Source of the DNA: Thiotrichales bacterium
GTDB taxonomy: Bacteria; Pseudomonadota; Gammaproteobacteria; Francisellales; CACEW01
Length of the DNA stretch: 64,000 nucleotides
NCBI GenBank assembly: GCA_947478175.1
Contig: CANJUQ010000003.1
Span: forward strand, 79,131-143,130
Reading direction: 5' to 3'
Below are positions 18,459-25,818 of the stretch, piece by piece. The notes below the pieces were generated by a model. That model did not search any database. It had not been told where the DNA came from and was given only the letters and a program-made list of their open reading frames with translations. The position numbers were made by a program, and so were the translations under genes. The first letter of the stretch is position 1, and each line of letters begins with the position of its first letter.

Positions 18459-19166
18459 TTAAGAAATCTTGAACGGATTGTAATTAACGTTGTAATCATA
18501 AGAGTCAATGCCCTCTGATTTTTTAAGAAACAGGCTTAAAGCCCATGCTGGCCATACAAAGACGCAGGCATAAATTATTTCAATAAAATAAGCCCAAGAA
18601 AAAACGGTGATTTGCTGGTGTAGTGATAGTCGATTTGAGAATCCAATGATAACGGCAACGCCAATAATTAATAATTCTGAAATGGCAGTTGATAGGATAC
18701 TTCTGATCCAAAATAATCTTCCGCTGAGTAAAATTTTCCATTTTGAAATGAGGTAAATATTTAAAAAACTACTGGTAATGTTCCCAATAATTCCGCCAAT
18801 GACAAATAAATACATAGAGCCATCTGTCAGCTCAAAAGCATTTTGGTAATTTTCAAAATTGGCTGATGGAAGAGAGATCACGCCTTTAATAATCATGGAA
18901 AAAATAAGCTCACCAATGAGTGAAAGCCAGATAATTTTTTTAGCAATATTGTACCCATATACTTCTGTAATGACGTCGCTAAATAAATAAGTCAGGGGAA
19001 AGACAATGGTCGCTCCTGAGAGGGTAATGCCCCCAATACTGACAAATTTATAAGCGACGACATCCGCAGAAAGAATCGCCACGAAATAAGCCATGATGAT
19101 GATCAATAGATATTTCGAATTTAATTTTAAAGGGTCTCTTTTGTAAGACAGAGTATCAATAGGCAT
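18459..19166 (-). CDS. yhhQ: Queuosine precursor transporter (VUT/YhhQ family)
   Basis: Integral membrane protein of 235 residues with about six hydrophobic segments. 'LSADVVAYKFVSIGGITLSGATIVFPLTYLFSDVITEVYGY' (shown shortened: LTYLFSDVITEVYGY near 66) is the signature of the VUT family that imports preQ0/preQ1 for queuosine in tRNA. The conserved acidic residues in that block are intact. It is followed after 17 bases, in the direction opposite to transcription, by the nucleosidase gene, which is upstream in the same operon. Confidence 0.85.
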   Translation of the reverse strand: MPIDTLSYKRDPLKLNSKYLLIIIMAYFVAILSADVVAYKFVSIGGITLSGATIVFPLTYLFSDVITEVYGYNIAKKIIWLSLIGELIFSMIIKGVISLPSANFENYQNAFELTDGSMYLFVIGGIIGNITSSFLNIYLISKWKILLSGRLFWIRSILSTAISELLIIGVAVIIGFSNRLSLHQQITVFSWAYFIEIIYACVFVWPAWALSLFLKKSEGIDSYDYNVNYNPFKIS

Positions 19167-19183
19167 TCAAAAGGCCCCATTTT

Positions 19184-19918
19184 TTAAAGACCCAAGGATT
19201 CTACAGAGCCTACGATGTGTAATGCCATGGCTGCAGGCCTATCTGCTGTTCTGATATCTGCGGCATGAACTGCTTCATCGCCTCCCGTTTCGTCAAGCGT
19301 ATTGCTGACGGATCGAATGGCCAGCGCTGCAATTTCGAAGACAGCCGCAGTGTTATAAAAAGCAGAAGCTTCCATGTCCATGGTGTCGACTCCTGCTTCT
19401 CGAAGCGCTGCAATTTTTTCTTTAGGGGAGGGGAAGTTATCACTGGTTCCCAGGCAGCCTATTTTTTTCCAAGGGGCGTCATATTGATCAGCTAATTTAA
19501 CTAAACGTTCATCGGCAAAATATTCTTCAGGAATTAAGCCGTCGGCGTGACGATGTTTTAAGGCTTCTTCGAACCCTGTGCCTGTCAATGCTTTATGGAC
19601 GCCAAATAAATCAGCATCAATGCATCGTTGGCCAATGATAACGCTACCTGTTTTAAGTCCAAGATTAACGGCCCCAGCGGTTCCCGTAAATAAAGCAATT
19701 TTGGGTGCAAAATAAGTAAAGGCCAAGGTGAATGAAATAGTGGCTTGGACTTTGCCTAAGCCAGAATGGGTGAGGGCTACTATTTTGCCCCTATAGTTCC
19801 CAATGAGATATTGCATGGGTGGGGCTGAAATTTCTTCTAAATCTGTCAGGCTTTCTTTGTAATGATTCATTTCACCTAGAAATGCTGAAAAAATGATGGC
19901 GTCGACTGATATCTTCAT
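19184..19918 (-). CDS. 5'-methylthioadenosine/S-adenosylhomocysteine nucleosidase-like protein
   Basis: Nucleoside phosphorylase/hydrolase superfamily, 244 residues. Visible features: 'VALTHSGLGKVQATISF' (substrate loop), 'FTGTAGAVNLGLKTGSVIIG' (phosphate/ribose region) and 'VDTMDMEASAFYNTA' with the ribose-binding Met-Glu of MTA/SAH nucleosidases, followed by 'AIRSVSNTLDE' with the catalytic-loop Asp/Asn region. It diverges from MtnN at the N-terminus and carries an insertion around residues 105-130, so the exact nucleoside (MTA, SAH, futalosine or another) is open. It is probably co-transcribed with the YhhQ transporter. Confidence 0.75.
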   Translation of the reverse strand: MKISVDAIIFSAFLGEMNHYKESLTDLEEISAPPMQYLIGNYRGKIVALTHSGLGKVQATISFTLAFTYFAPKIALFTGTAGAVNLGLKTGSVIIGQRCIDADLFGVHKALTGTGFEEALKHRHADGLIPEEYFADERLVKLADQYDAPWKKIGCLGTSDNFPSPKEKIAALREAGVDTMDMEASAFYNTAAVFEIAALAIRSVSNTLDETGGDEAVHAADIRTADRPAAMALHIVGSVESLGL

Positions 19919-20068
19919 AGGGTTATTTATTTTCCATTAAGAGTTATTGTTGTAACTAATTTTGATATAAATCGATGCAATGAACAATAGTTTTTTCTCC
20001 TTATAGATTTTTATTATTATTTATTGGATTATTCCAAACAGTTTTTCTAGGGGGTTGTGGGGTTTTTT

Positions 20069-20635
20069 ATGTTTCTGAGGGATAAGATAAATCGAGTACT
20101 GGGCCGTTTTGTGGATTTTTTTACTGTGCATTGCCATCGTGATTTTTCTTTCAAATTGGAAGAGATCGATTTTAAAGCCAATAAAGTAATTATCAGATGC
20201 ATAGGGTTGCGAACTATTATTAAAACAACCCTCGAAGAAGCCGTGTATGACGCTTCTTTAATTCGTGGAATGTCGCCCATTGAAGCTTGTATGTTAGGGG
20301 GTTATTTGGGTCGATATTTGAAAATACCCCGTGAGAACCAGCAGCCCATTAGCAAAAAAACAAATCAGTTTTCTTTTTTATTAAGTAATAAAACAGGCAG
20401 ATACTGCATTGCCTTTCAGGATCGTTCAGGAGAAGTCGGGTATTTCGACCGTGAAACTAAGAAAGAGTTTCTTCGGCAGCCATTGGAAATAGTGAAAGAT
20501 TCCCATTTGATTTCTTTATTTGATCCGAGTCAGGCTTGTTATATCGGGCTTTTAGCGGGGTCGAGTTTAGAGAAAGCCATTAGCGTGGTGAAGAAGTCTG
20601 CCTCTACGAAGCCAAATTTGAGAATAGTGAAATAG
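20069..20635 (+). CDS. Hypothetical protein, unrecognised
   Basis: 188 residues from the ATG at 20069, preceded by a G-rich GGTTGTGGGG about seven bases upstream; an in-frame GTG at 20057 is less well placed. I do not recognise the family. The protein is basic, with no signal peptide and no clear membrane segment. It contains 'MSPIEACMLGGYLGRYLKI' and near the end 'ACYIGLLAGSSLEKAISVV', two similar short helices with small residues that could be an internal repeat. It stands alone between divergent genes, 26 bases from the end of the convergent repressor gene. Confidence 0.65.
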   Translation: MFLRDKINRVLGRFVDFFTVHCHRDFSFKLEEIDFKANKVIIRCIGLRTIIKTTLEEAVYDASLIRGMSPIEACMLGGYLGRYLKIPRENQQPISKKTNQFSFLLSNKTGRYCIAFQDRSGEVGYFDRETKKEFLRQPLEIVKDSHLISLFDPSQACYIGLLAGSSLEKAISVVKKSASTKPNLRIVK

Positions 20636-20660
20636 GATTTTTATAAGATTGCTTTAAATC

Positions 20661-21353
20661 TTAATACGAAAACCTCGATTGCACGACAGTCCCCAAGATT
20701 TTAACTTTCTTGTTTAAAACTTCTTGTTGTGCAGTAGCATTTGGATTAATGGAAATTAATATTTGATTGGGTCCATCAATTGATAGCTCTCTCAAAGTTG
20801 CCTCTTGAGTCTCTGGATACTGAACAACGACAAGGTCGCCATCTGAAGGGGTGACAGACGGATCAATAATTAATAGTGAGCCTTTTGGAAATTTGTTTTC
20901 TAAAGCAGGTTTGCTGGAAAGCGCGTAAGTTTTTGCGCTGAATTTAATATCGACGACTGCCCATTTGTCCCAGTTAGTGGATGGGAGAGTGGCAATGAAT
21001 TCTGGGTCTAAGCAATCAGCCCAAGAAATAACAGGAATCGCTTTTCCGCGTGGCGCATTGCCAGAATAAAAAGGCATGTCTTCTTGGCATAGGTCATTAA
21101 TAGGGACTGAAAAATAATCTGCGAGAGATTTTAATGTTGAGATCCTAGGATCCGTTGTTTTTCCGGAAAAAATTTTATGAAGTGTTTGTTGGGGAATGCC
21201 AACTCGTCTGGACAGTTCGCATTCACTAATGCCTTGTTCGTTTAATAATCTATTTAAATTAGTAACAAGAGGCGCTTGTTGGGCAGCTTTGCCAGAGGTT
21301 TTATTTTTGGTTTTTTTAGCGGTATTCATAGTGGTCATGAGCTTATTTTCCAT
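20661..21353 (-). CDS. LexA/CI-like repressor (HTH plus S24-type domain)
   Basis: 230-residue regulator. After a lysine-rich leader, residues about 30-90 form an XRE helix-turn-helix ('LNEQGISECELSRRVGIPQQ', then 'LHKIFSGKTTDPRISTLKSLADYFSV'). The C-terminal half resembles the S24 domain of phage CI and LexA ('LLIIDPSVTPSDGDLVVV', 'ATLRELS'). The usual GDSM serine region reads ALSSKPAL, and the position of the catalytic lysine appears as Arg in TLREL, so self-cleavage is doubtful. It diverges from the biosynthetic cluster across a shared AT-rich promoter region and is the obvious candidate to control it. The start codon is uncertain: ATGs at 21338 and 21329 are also in frame. Confidence 0.85.
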   Translation of the reverse strand: MENKLMTTMNTAKKTKNKTSGKAAQQAPLVTNLNRLLNEQGISECELSRRVGIPQQTLHKIFSGKTTDPRISTLKSLADYFSVPINDLCQEDMPFYSGNAPRGKAIPVISWADCLDPEFIATLPSTNWDKWAVVDIKFSAKTYALSSKPALENKFPKGSLLIIDPSVTPSDGDLVVVQYPETQEATLRELSIDGPNQILISINPNATAQQEVLNKKVKILGTVVQSRFSY

Positions 21354-21483
21354 TTTTATTTGTAAGTCATACGTATTTTGGTTTTTTATCGAGTGAATTA
21401 CTAGTTATTTATTTAATTTTTATTTAAAAAATAAAAAAAGTTATTTATTTTTATCTTAAATAAATTTTATTTAAATAATATGC

Positions 21484-21517
21484 TTGATATTAACTCTATA
21501 AGTAGTTAATAATTAAC
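21484..21517 (+). promoter_or_regulatory. Promoter of the biosynthetic cluster with three ATTAAC/GTTAAT boxes
   Basis: A -35 TTGATA (21484-21489) and -10 AATAAT (21508-21513) are 18 bases apart, about 45 bases before the decarboxylase start. ATTAAC at 21489-21494, GTTAAT at 21505-21510 and ATTAAC at 21512-21517 overlap these boxes; the last two form a perfect 13-base palindrome centred on 21511. This is a likely operator for the divergent repressor. Confidence 0.5.
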
Positions 21518-21555
21518 CTACAAGGTTTTTATTTTATTGGTTGTAAGTGAAAATA

Positions 21556-22884
21556 ATGAATGTTTCGAGAAAAAGAATTTTTATAAACGCTATTAAGAAA
21601 TTTGGTACGCCTATTTATCTTTATGAAGCCAGTCAATTGAGATCGAGCTTTTTTTCTTTGCGTGAAAGTTTCCCCAAAGAAGTTGATATTTTTTATTCTT
21701 TAAAGGCAAATCCTAATATCACTATTACAGATGAATTAAGACGTTTGGGTGCAGCGGCTGAAGTTTGTTCTTTAATTGAATTAAAAACGGCAGTACAAGC
21801 GGGGCACAGTCCAGAGAATATTATTTTTGTCGGTCCTGCAAAGTCTAAAGAAGAATTGAGTCTTTCTATCGAACTCGGGATTTACGCCATTGTTTGTGAG
21901 TCTTTTGAAGAGGTGGAAAGGATTGAAGCCTTAGCAAAGATTTATAATAAGCCAGTCAGTATTGCGTTTCGTATTAATCCTGAATTCGAATCAAAAAGTG
22001 CAATGCTCAAGATGGGTGGAAAACCTACTCAATTTGGGATTGACCAGGCCGAGTTTTTAAGTCGTTTTTCCTCGTATGTGAATCGAAAAAATATTATTTG
22101 CAAAGGGATTCATATTTATAACGGAACGCGAATTTTGGATCACGGAACAGTGATTGAAAATACCCAGAACATCTTGAGTTTTGCAGAGATGTTGCAGCAG
22201 AAATTTAAGATCGTTTTTCAGATGGTGGATTTCGGTGGTGGGCTCGGAATTGCTTATCATGAAGGCGAGCCTTCTTTGGATCTGGCCGCTCTACGCCAGG
22301 GGATTTCGCCAATTATTTCATCTTATCTAGATAAATTCCCAGGAACCCGTTTGATTCTTGAAAGTGGTCGTTTTTTAGTCGGCATGAGTGGAACGTTTAT
22401 TTCTGAGATTCAATTTATTAAAAAATCTCAGGGAGAGAATTTTTTAGTCACTGACGGTGGTACTAATTGCCATATGGCTGCCGTGGGCATTGGATCTTTT
22501 GTTAAACGCAATTTTCCCATCAGTCTTTTATCTCAAGTATCTCAAGAAACGAGATCTAGTGAAGATCATGAAAATTATGAAAATCACCAGACTTACAATA
22601 TTGCAGGTCCGCTCTGTACGCCGGGAGATTTGATTGCCAAAAAAGTCAATTTACCTGAGGCCAATGTTGGAGATTGGGTCTTGGTTCATCATTCAGGAGC
22701 CTATGGACCCACAGCCTCCCCGGTGCTTTTTTTAAGTCATGGATATCCCGCTGAAGCTTTAATTATCAGTGAGGAAGCTTATTTGATTCGAAGACCCGAT
22801 GTGGCAGGCGATCTTTTAGGAAAACAAATTTTGATTTCGAGAAATTTAAATAAACAAATAGATAAATTAGGAGTCTTATCATGA
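21556..22884 (+). CDS. PLP-dependent decarboxylase, fold III (DapDC/BtrK-like)
   Basis: Alanine-racemase-fold decarboxylase of 442 residues. The pyridoxal-phosphate lysine is Lys50 in 'FYSLKANPN'. 'FRINPEFESKSAMLKMGG' then 'FGID' is typical of the subgroup that includes the exosortase-associated decarboxylases and BtrK, which decarboxylates a glutamyl group while it is bound to an acyl carrier protein. 'DFGGGLG' and 'LESGRFLVG' bind the phosphate, and Cys354 in 'GPLCTPGD' is the catalytic cysteine that reaches across the dimer. The gene overlaps the carrier-protein gene by four bases, which supports an aminoacyl-ACP rather than free diaminopimelate as substrate. That substrate choice is inference. 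I chose the ATG at 21556 over the GTG at 21547. Confidence 0.88.
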   Translation: MNVSRKRIFINAIKKFGTPIYLYEASQLRSSFFSLRESFPKEVDIFYSLKANPNITITDELRRLGAAAEVCSLIELKTAVQAGHSPENIIFVGPAKSKEELSLSIELGIYAIVCESFEEVERIEALAKIYNKPVSIAFRINPEFESKSAMLKMGGKPTQFGIDQAEFLSRFSSYVNRKNIICKGIHIYNGTRILDHGTVIENTQNILSFAEMLQQKFKIVFQMVDFGGGLGIAYHEGEPSLDLAALRQGISPIISSYLDKFPGTRLILESGRFLVGMSGTFISEIQFIKKSQGENFLVTDGGTNCHMAAVGIGSFVKRNFPISLLSQVSQETRSSEDHENYENHQTYNIAGPLCTPGDLIAKKVNLPEANVGDWVLVHHSGAYGPTASPVLFLSHGYPAEALIISEEAYLIRRPDVAGDLLGKQILISRNLNKQIDKLGVLS

Positions 22885-23171
22885 GTAATTTTTCACCCGT
22901 CACTTTCGAGCATGTGAAGCAGTCGCTTGCAAGAGCATTGAAATTGCATTCAACGGAAAATCTCTATTTGCATACAAAACTAAAAGAAGATTTAGGACTG
23001 GATTCTATGACTTCTTTAACGTTTTTAATGGAACTTGAGAATGCGATTCAAGGGTTTTACGTAGATCCAGAAAGCTTGGAAATGGATGATCTTGAAACCA
23101 TTGAATCCGTGTGTTGCTACGTTGCGGTACAGGCTCAGGTTCAAGTTCAGGTTGAGCAAAATGTTGCCTAA
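22881..23171 (+). CDS. Acyl/peptidyl carrier protein
   Basis: 96 residues with the four-helix carrier fold. Ser42 in 'DLGLDSMTSL' is the phosphopantetheine attachment site. 'LHTKLKEDLG' precedes it and 'DLETIESVCCYV' forms the last helix. The C-terminal tail VQAQVQVQVEQ comes from a short CAGGTT-type microsatellite and is not part of the fold. It overlaps the decarboxylase by four bases and the next gene by eleven, so these products are probably made in step. No phosphopantetheinyl transferase is in the window; the housekeeping enzyme would have to load it. Confidence 0.93.
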   Translation: MSNFSPVTFEHVKQSLARALKLHSTENLYLHTKLKEDLGLDSMTSLTFLMELENAIQGFYVDPESLEMDDLETIESVCCYVAVQAQVQVQVEQNVA

Positions 23172-24087
23172 TATTTACCTGACAGGTTCCTATCTCAAAT
23201 ACTCAGAGCCCGAGCCGTTACGTAAACAACCTCGAGATTCTTTTACGAATTTTTATGCTGATTTGTTGGCGCTCAAAAATAGAGACTTGGATTATGAGTC
23301 TTTATTTTTGGGTGATCAGCTTAATTTTTCTGAATTAGGTGACCTGATTTTTCAAGACTTGGATTTGCAAAAAGTTTTAAAAAAATCTCAATTATTAACG
23401 TGTGCTTTTTGGTCCCATGAGTTTGATCAAGATCATGCGTGCGGAGCCTATTTCGTTGATAAATACCAATTGTCAGCAACAGTGACTGATCTTACGGACT
23501 GTGGAAATCTTTCGCCATTTTTAGGCATGCATTCAATTGCAACTTATTTAATAAATCAAAATATAAATCAAAATATAAATCAAAATAAAAATCAAAATAA
23601 AAATTTTGAAAAAATCAAACAAGCCGTCTTACTGGTTCCAGAATCGACGACGATTCCTTACTCTAAAAATGATGGCTATCCCGTGTTTGCCAACGCGCTT
23701 AAGTCAGGGGCCATGGCAATGAGTTTTAGCTCAACGCCTAGTGATAATGCTATTAGAGTTATGGCTATTGAAGTTGTTGAGACTAGTAAATCTGATGAAT
23801 CTAATAAAAATTCTTTAGAGAAAATCTTAAAAAAATTACCGGCTTATCTGACCCGTGGGCAGATTAGTTTGCCTTTAGTTTTGAAAGAAAAATTTAATAA
23901 AAACAACTTATTTCCTGTTAGCTACCGGGCGTCCTCAGGATGTTTGTCCACTTGCGCTGAGATTCATCATTTTTTTCATGACAGCCATAACAGTACTCAA
24001 GAGTTTTTGCTCTTGATTGAACAAAACATGGAATCTCCAGAGCTTATTTATGGTCTTTTACTGATTCGGGAGCAGCAGAATGTTTGA
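23161..24087 (+). CDS. Unknown protein, possibly a divergent thiolase-fold enzyme
   Basis: 308 residues from the ATG at 23161, which lies inside the end of the carrier-protein gene; the frame is also open further upstream but that would duplicate coding of the carrier's C-terminus. I do not recognise the family with confidence. 'DLTDCGNLSPFLGMHSIATYL' followed by 'AVLLVPESTTIPYS' and 'SGAMAMSFSSTPS' has the layout of a ketosynthase III nucleophile region and the strand after it, with Cys near residue 118 as candidate nucleophile. Residues of the NQNINQNINQNKNQNKN type (23554-23604) are a low-complexity insert from a microsatellite. It overlaps the next gene by eight bases. Confidence 0.6.
   Translation: MLPNIYLTGSYLKYSEPEPLRKQPRDSFTNFYADLLALKNRDLDYESLFLGDQLNFSELGDLIFQDLDLQKVLKKSQLLTCAFWSHEFDQDHACGAYFVDKYQLSATVTDLTDCGNLSPFLGMHSIATYLINQNINQNINQNKNQNKNFEKIKQAVLLVPESTTIPYSKNDGYPVFANALKSGAMAMSFSSTPSDNAIRVMAIEVVETSKSDESNKNSLEKILKKLPAYLTRGQISLPLVLKEKFNKNNLFPVSYRASSGCLSTCAEIHHFFHDSHNSTQEFLLLIEQNMESPELIYGLLLIREQQNV
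23554..23604 (+). repeat. In-frame microsatellite (AATCAAAATATA-like)
   Basis: Imperfect 12-base repeat, AATCAAAATATA and AATCAAAATAAA, encoding 17 residues of Asn-Gln-Asn-Ile/Lys. Units are multiples of three, so gain or loss keeps the reading frame. Confidence 0.8.
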
Positions 24088-24694
24088 TAGTGTTGACTAT
24101 GAGCCGTTTAATTTTAATTTTGATTGGAATGATTTACTGGAGAAGCATGAGGCTCAAGCCAGCTTATTGCATCGAAAAGGTGTCTTTATTGCCAGTCAAG
24201 AACAATTGAGCCAGTACAAGAATTCAGCTTCGAGTCTTGATTATATTCTTGTAGAAGATTGGATTTTAGAAAGTAAAAATTTTTCTCTTGGAAAATTTAA
24301 GAGTGTTGAGAATTTAAATTTATATTTAAATTTATTTTCTATGAAAACAAGCTTTCTTCAGGACTTATTACAGCGTGAAGTGGATTGGTTACTTCGTTTT
24401 GAAAAAACAGTTTTTTTACATTTGAAAAATCGTATTTCTGAAGGGGTTTCTATTTTAAAAAATGACGCAGTCAAGATTTTATTTGCTGAATTTTCGGGGT
24501 TAATTTTTGAAATAAATACGCTGGTTAAACTTCAAGAAATATCTCAGTCTCTTGTGGGCGAGAAAATACTTTTAGCCGCCAATATTCTCGCAAAATTGGC
24601 GGGTGGCCGAGCATTTTTACAAGATTCTATTATTGAGATGCGATGGTTTTTTAGTCTCTTAGATCAGATTTATTTAAGAGGAGAATTTTCATGA
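24080..24694 (+). CDS. Unknown helical protein, resembles the C-terminal part of acyl-CoA dehydrogenases
   Basis: 204 residues, almost entirely helical by composition. The end, 'ANILAKLAGGRAFLQDSIIEMRW', resembles the C-terminal helical bundle of acyl-CoA dehydrogenases (A-K-x-x-G-G-R-A), but no FAD-contacting residues or catalytic glutamate are visible. It may be a partner or half-protein of the full-length dehydrogenase encoded next, which it overlaps by four bases. Start ATG at 24080 within the previous gene's last codons. The function is unassigned. Confidence 0.6.
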   Translation: MFDSVDYEPFNFNFDWNDLLEKHEAQASLLHRKGVFIASQEQLSQYKNSASSLDYILVEDWILESKNFSLGKFKSVENLNLYLNLFSMKTSFLQDLLQREVDWLLRFEKTVFLHLKNRISEGVSILKNDAVKILFAEFSGLIFEINTLVKLQEISQSLVGEKILLAANILAKLAGGRAFLQDSIIEMRWFFSLLDQIYLRGEFS

Positions 24695-25809
24695 ATAAAT
24701 TTATTTCGTCAGAGCAGCGTTACGGTGAAAAATTATCCAGTGATGCAATATTTTTTCGCTCGATTGCATTGGAAATTGATAATAATCCGGATTCGATTGA
24801 AAATTATTTTGAGCATCCTGCGATTTCTCCCCTTGCACATGATCTTGCTTTTACTTGCTTAGATCGGGTGAAATTTGTTGAAGCTTTAAGTTACGGAGAT
24901 CCTGGCGTATTAATCGCGTGTCCAGGGCCTGCGCTGGCTGGATTAATGGTTCAGCAATTAGGCAATGACTCACAAAAAGAAGATTTTTTTGGTTTTGTTT
25001 CTAGGGAAAAAGCCAGAACATTTTTAGCTGTCACAGAGCCCAATAAAGGTTCGGATGCAGGAATGATGCAAACACGCTTGCTGCCTGGAAAAACTAAAAA
25101 TAGCTTTTTGATCGAGGGTGAAAAATGGCTAGTTGGACATGGGGCGACGGGCTTAAGTGGAGTTTTGGTCGCGCGGAGGGCAGAAGGGCCTTTAGGAATT
25201 TGTGCCGTGCTTTTAGGTCCTGAAGATTTAAAACAAGTCGACCAAGTCCACCGAGAAAAATTAAAAATGATTGGTTTGCGAGGTGCTCAAATCTCCAGAA
25301 TGCGTTTTGATCAATTAGAAATCTCTGCGGATAAAATTCTTGGGCATCATTTAAGCCCTATGAATCGAGGCATGATGGCCTTGATTAAAACTTTTAATGA
25401 AATGCGCCCCGGGGTTGCGGCTTTTGCAGTCGGTCAGGCCCAGGCCATGTTGGATTACGCGGTGCTTTATTTAGATATCAATACGGCGGGACGAATTTTA
25501 TTAAATCGATTAAATCTTGAACTTCATGGGGTGAGAGATCTGCTGCATCACGCAGCGTGGGAAATTATTCGTAATCCTATGGATGGCTCAAAGTCTTCTT
25601 TGGCAAAACTTCGATCGACTCACATGATTGAAAAAATTGCTAATGCCATTCTTCAAGTCTCAGACCAGAGTGTTTTTGTGGATCATCCTTTGATTCGCAA
25701 ATGGAGTCGAGATGCCTTTGCCTATGAGTACATGGAGGGGACATCCATTATTCAAATGAAGAATATCTATCAGGGTTTGGTCCATCAAAAATATAGAAAT
25801 ATGGCGTAA
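24691..25809 (+). CDS. Acyl-CoA dehydrogenase family flavoenzyme
   Basis: 372 residues with the complete ACAD fold: N-terminal helical domain, middle beta domain with 'LAVTEPNKGSDAGMMQTRL' (FAD contact T-E-P-x-x-G-S-D) and 'IEGEKWLVGHGATG', and a C-terminal helical domain. Glu349 in 'YMEGTSIIQ' is at the position of the catalytic base in the common acyl-CoA dehydrogenases. Secondary-metabolite relatives oxidise carrier-bound acyl or aminoacyl groups (for example prolyl-PCP oxidases and the ZmaI/FkbI types). The coupling to a carrier protein and ligase suggests the same here, as inference. It overlaps the previous gene by four bases and precedes the ligase by nine. Confidence 0.9.
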   Translation: MNKFISSEQRYGEKLSSDAIFFRSIALEIDNNPDSIENYFEHPAISPLAHDLAFTCLDRVKFVEALSYGDPGVLIACPGPALAGLMVQQLGNDSQKEDFFGFVSREKARTFLAVTEPNKGSDAGMMQTRLLPGKTKNSFLIEGEKWLVGHGATGLSGVLVARRAEGPLGICAVLLGPEDLKQVDQVHREKLKMIGLRGAQISRMRFDQLEISADKILGHHLSPMNRGMMALIKTFNEMRPGVAAFAVGQAQAMLDYAVLYLDINTAGRILLNRLNLELHGVRDLLHHAAWEIIRNPMDGSKSSLAKLRSTHMIEKIANAILQVSDQSVFVDHPLIRKWSRDAFAYEYMEGTSIIQMKNIYQGLVHQKYRNMA

Positions 25810-25818
25810 ATAAAATCT

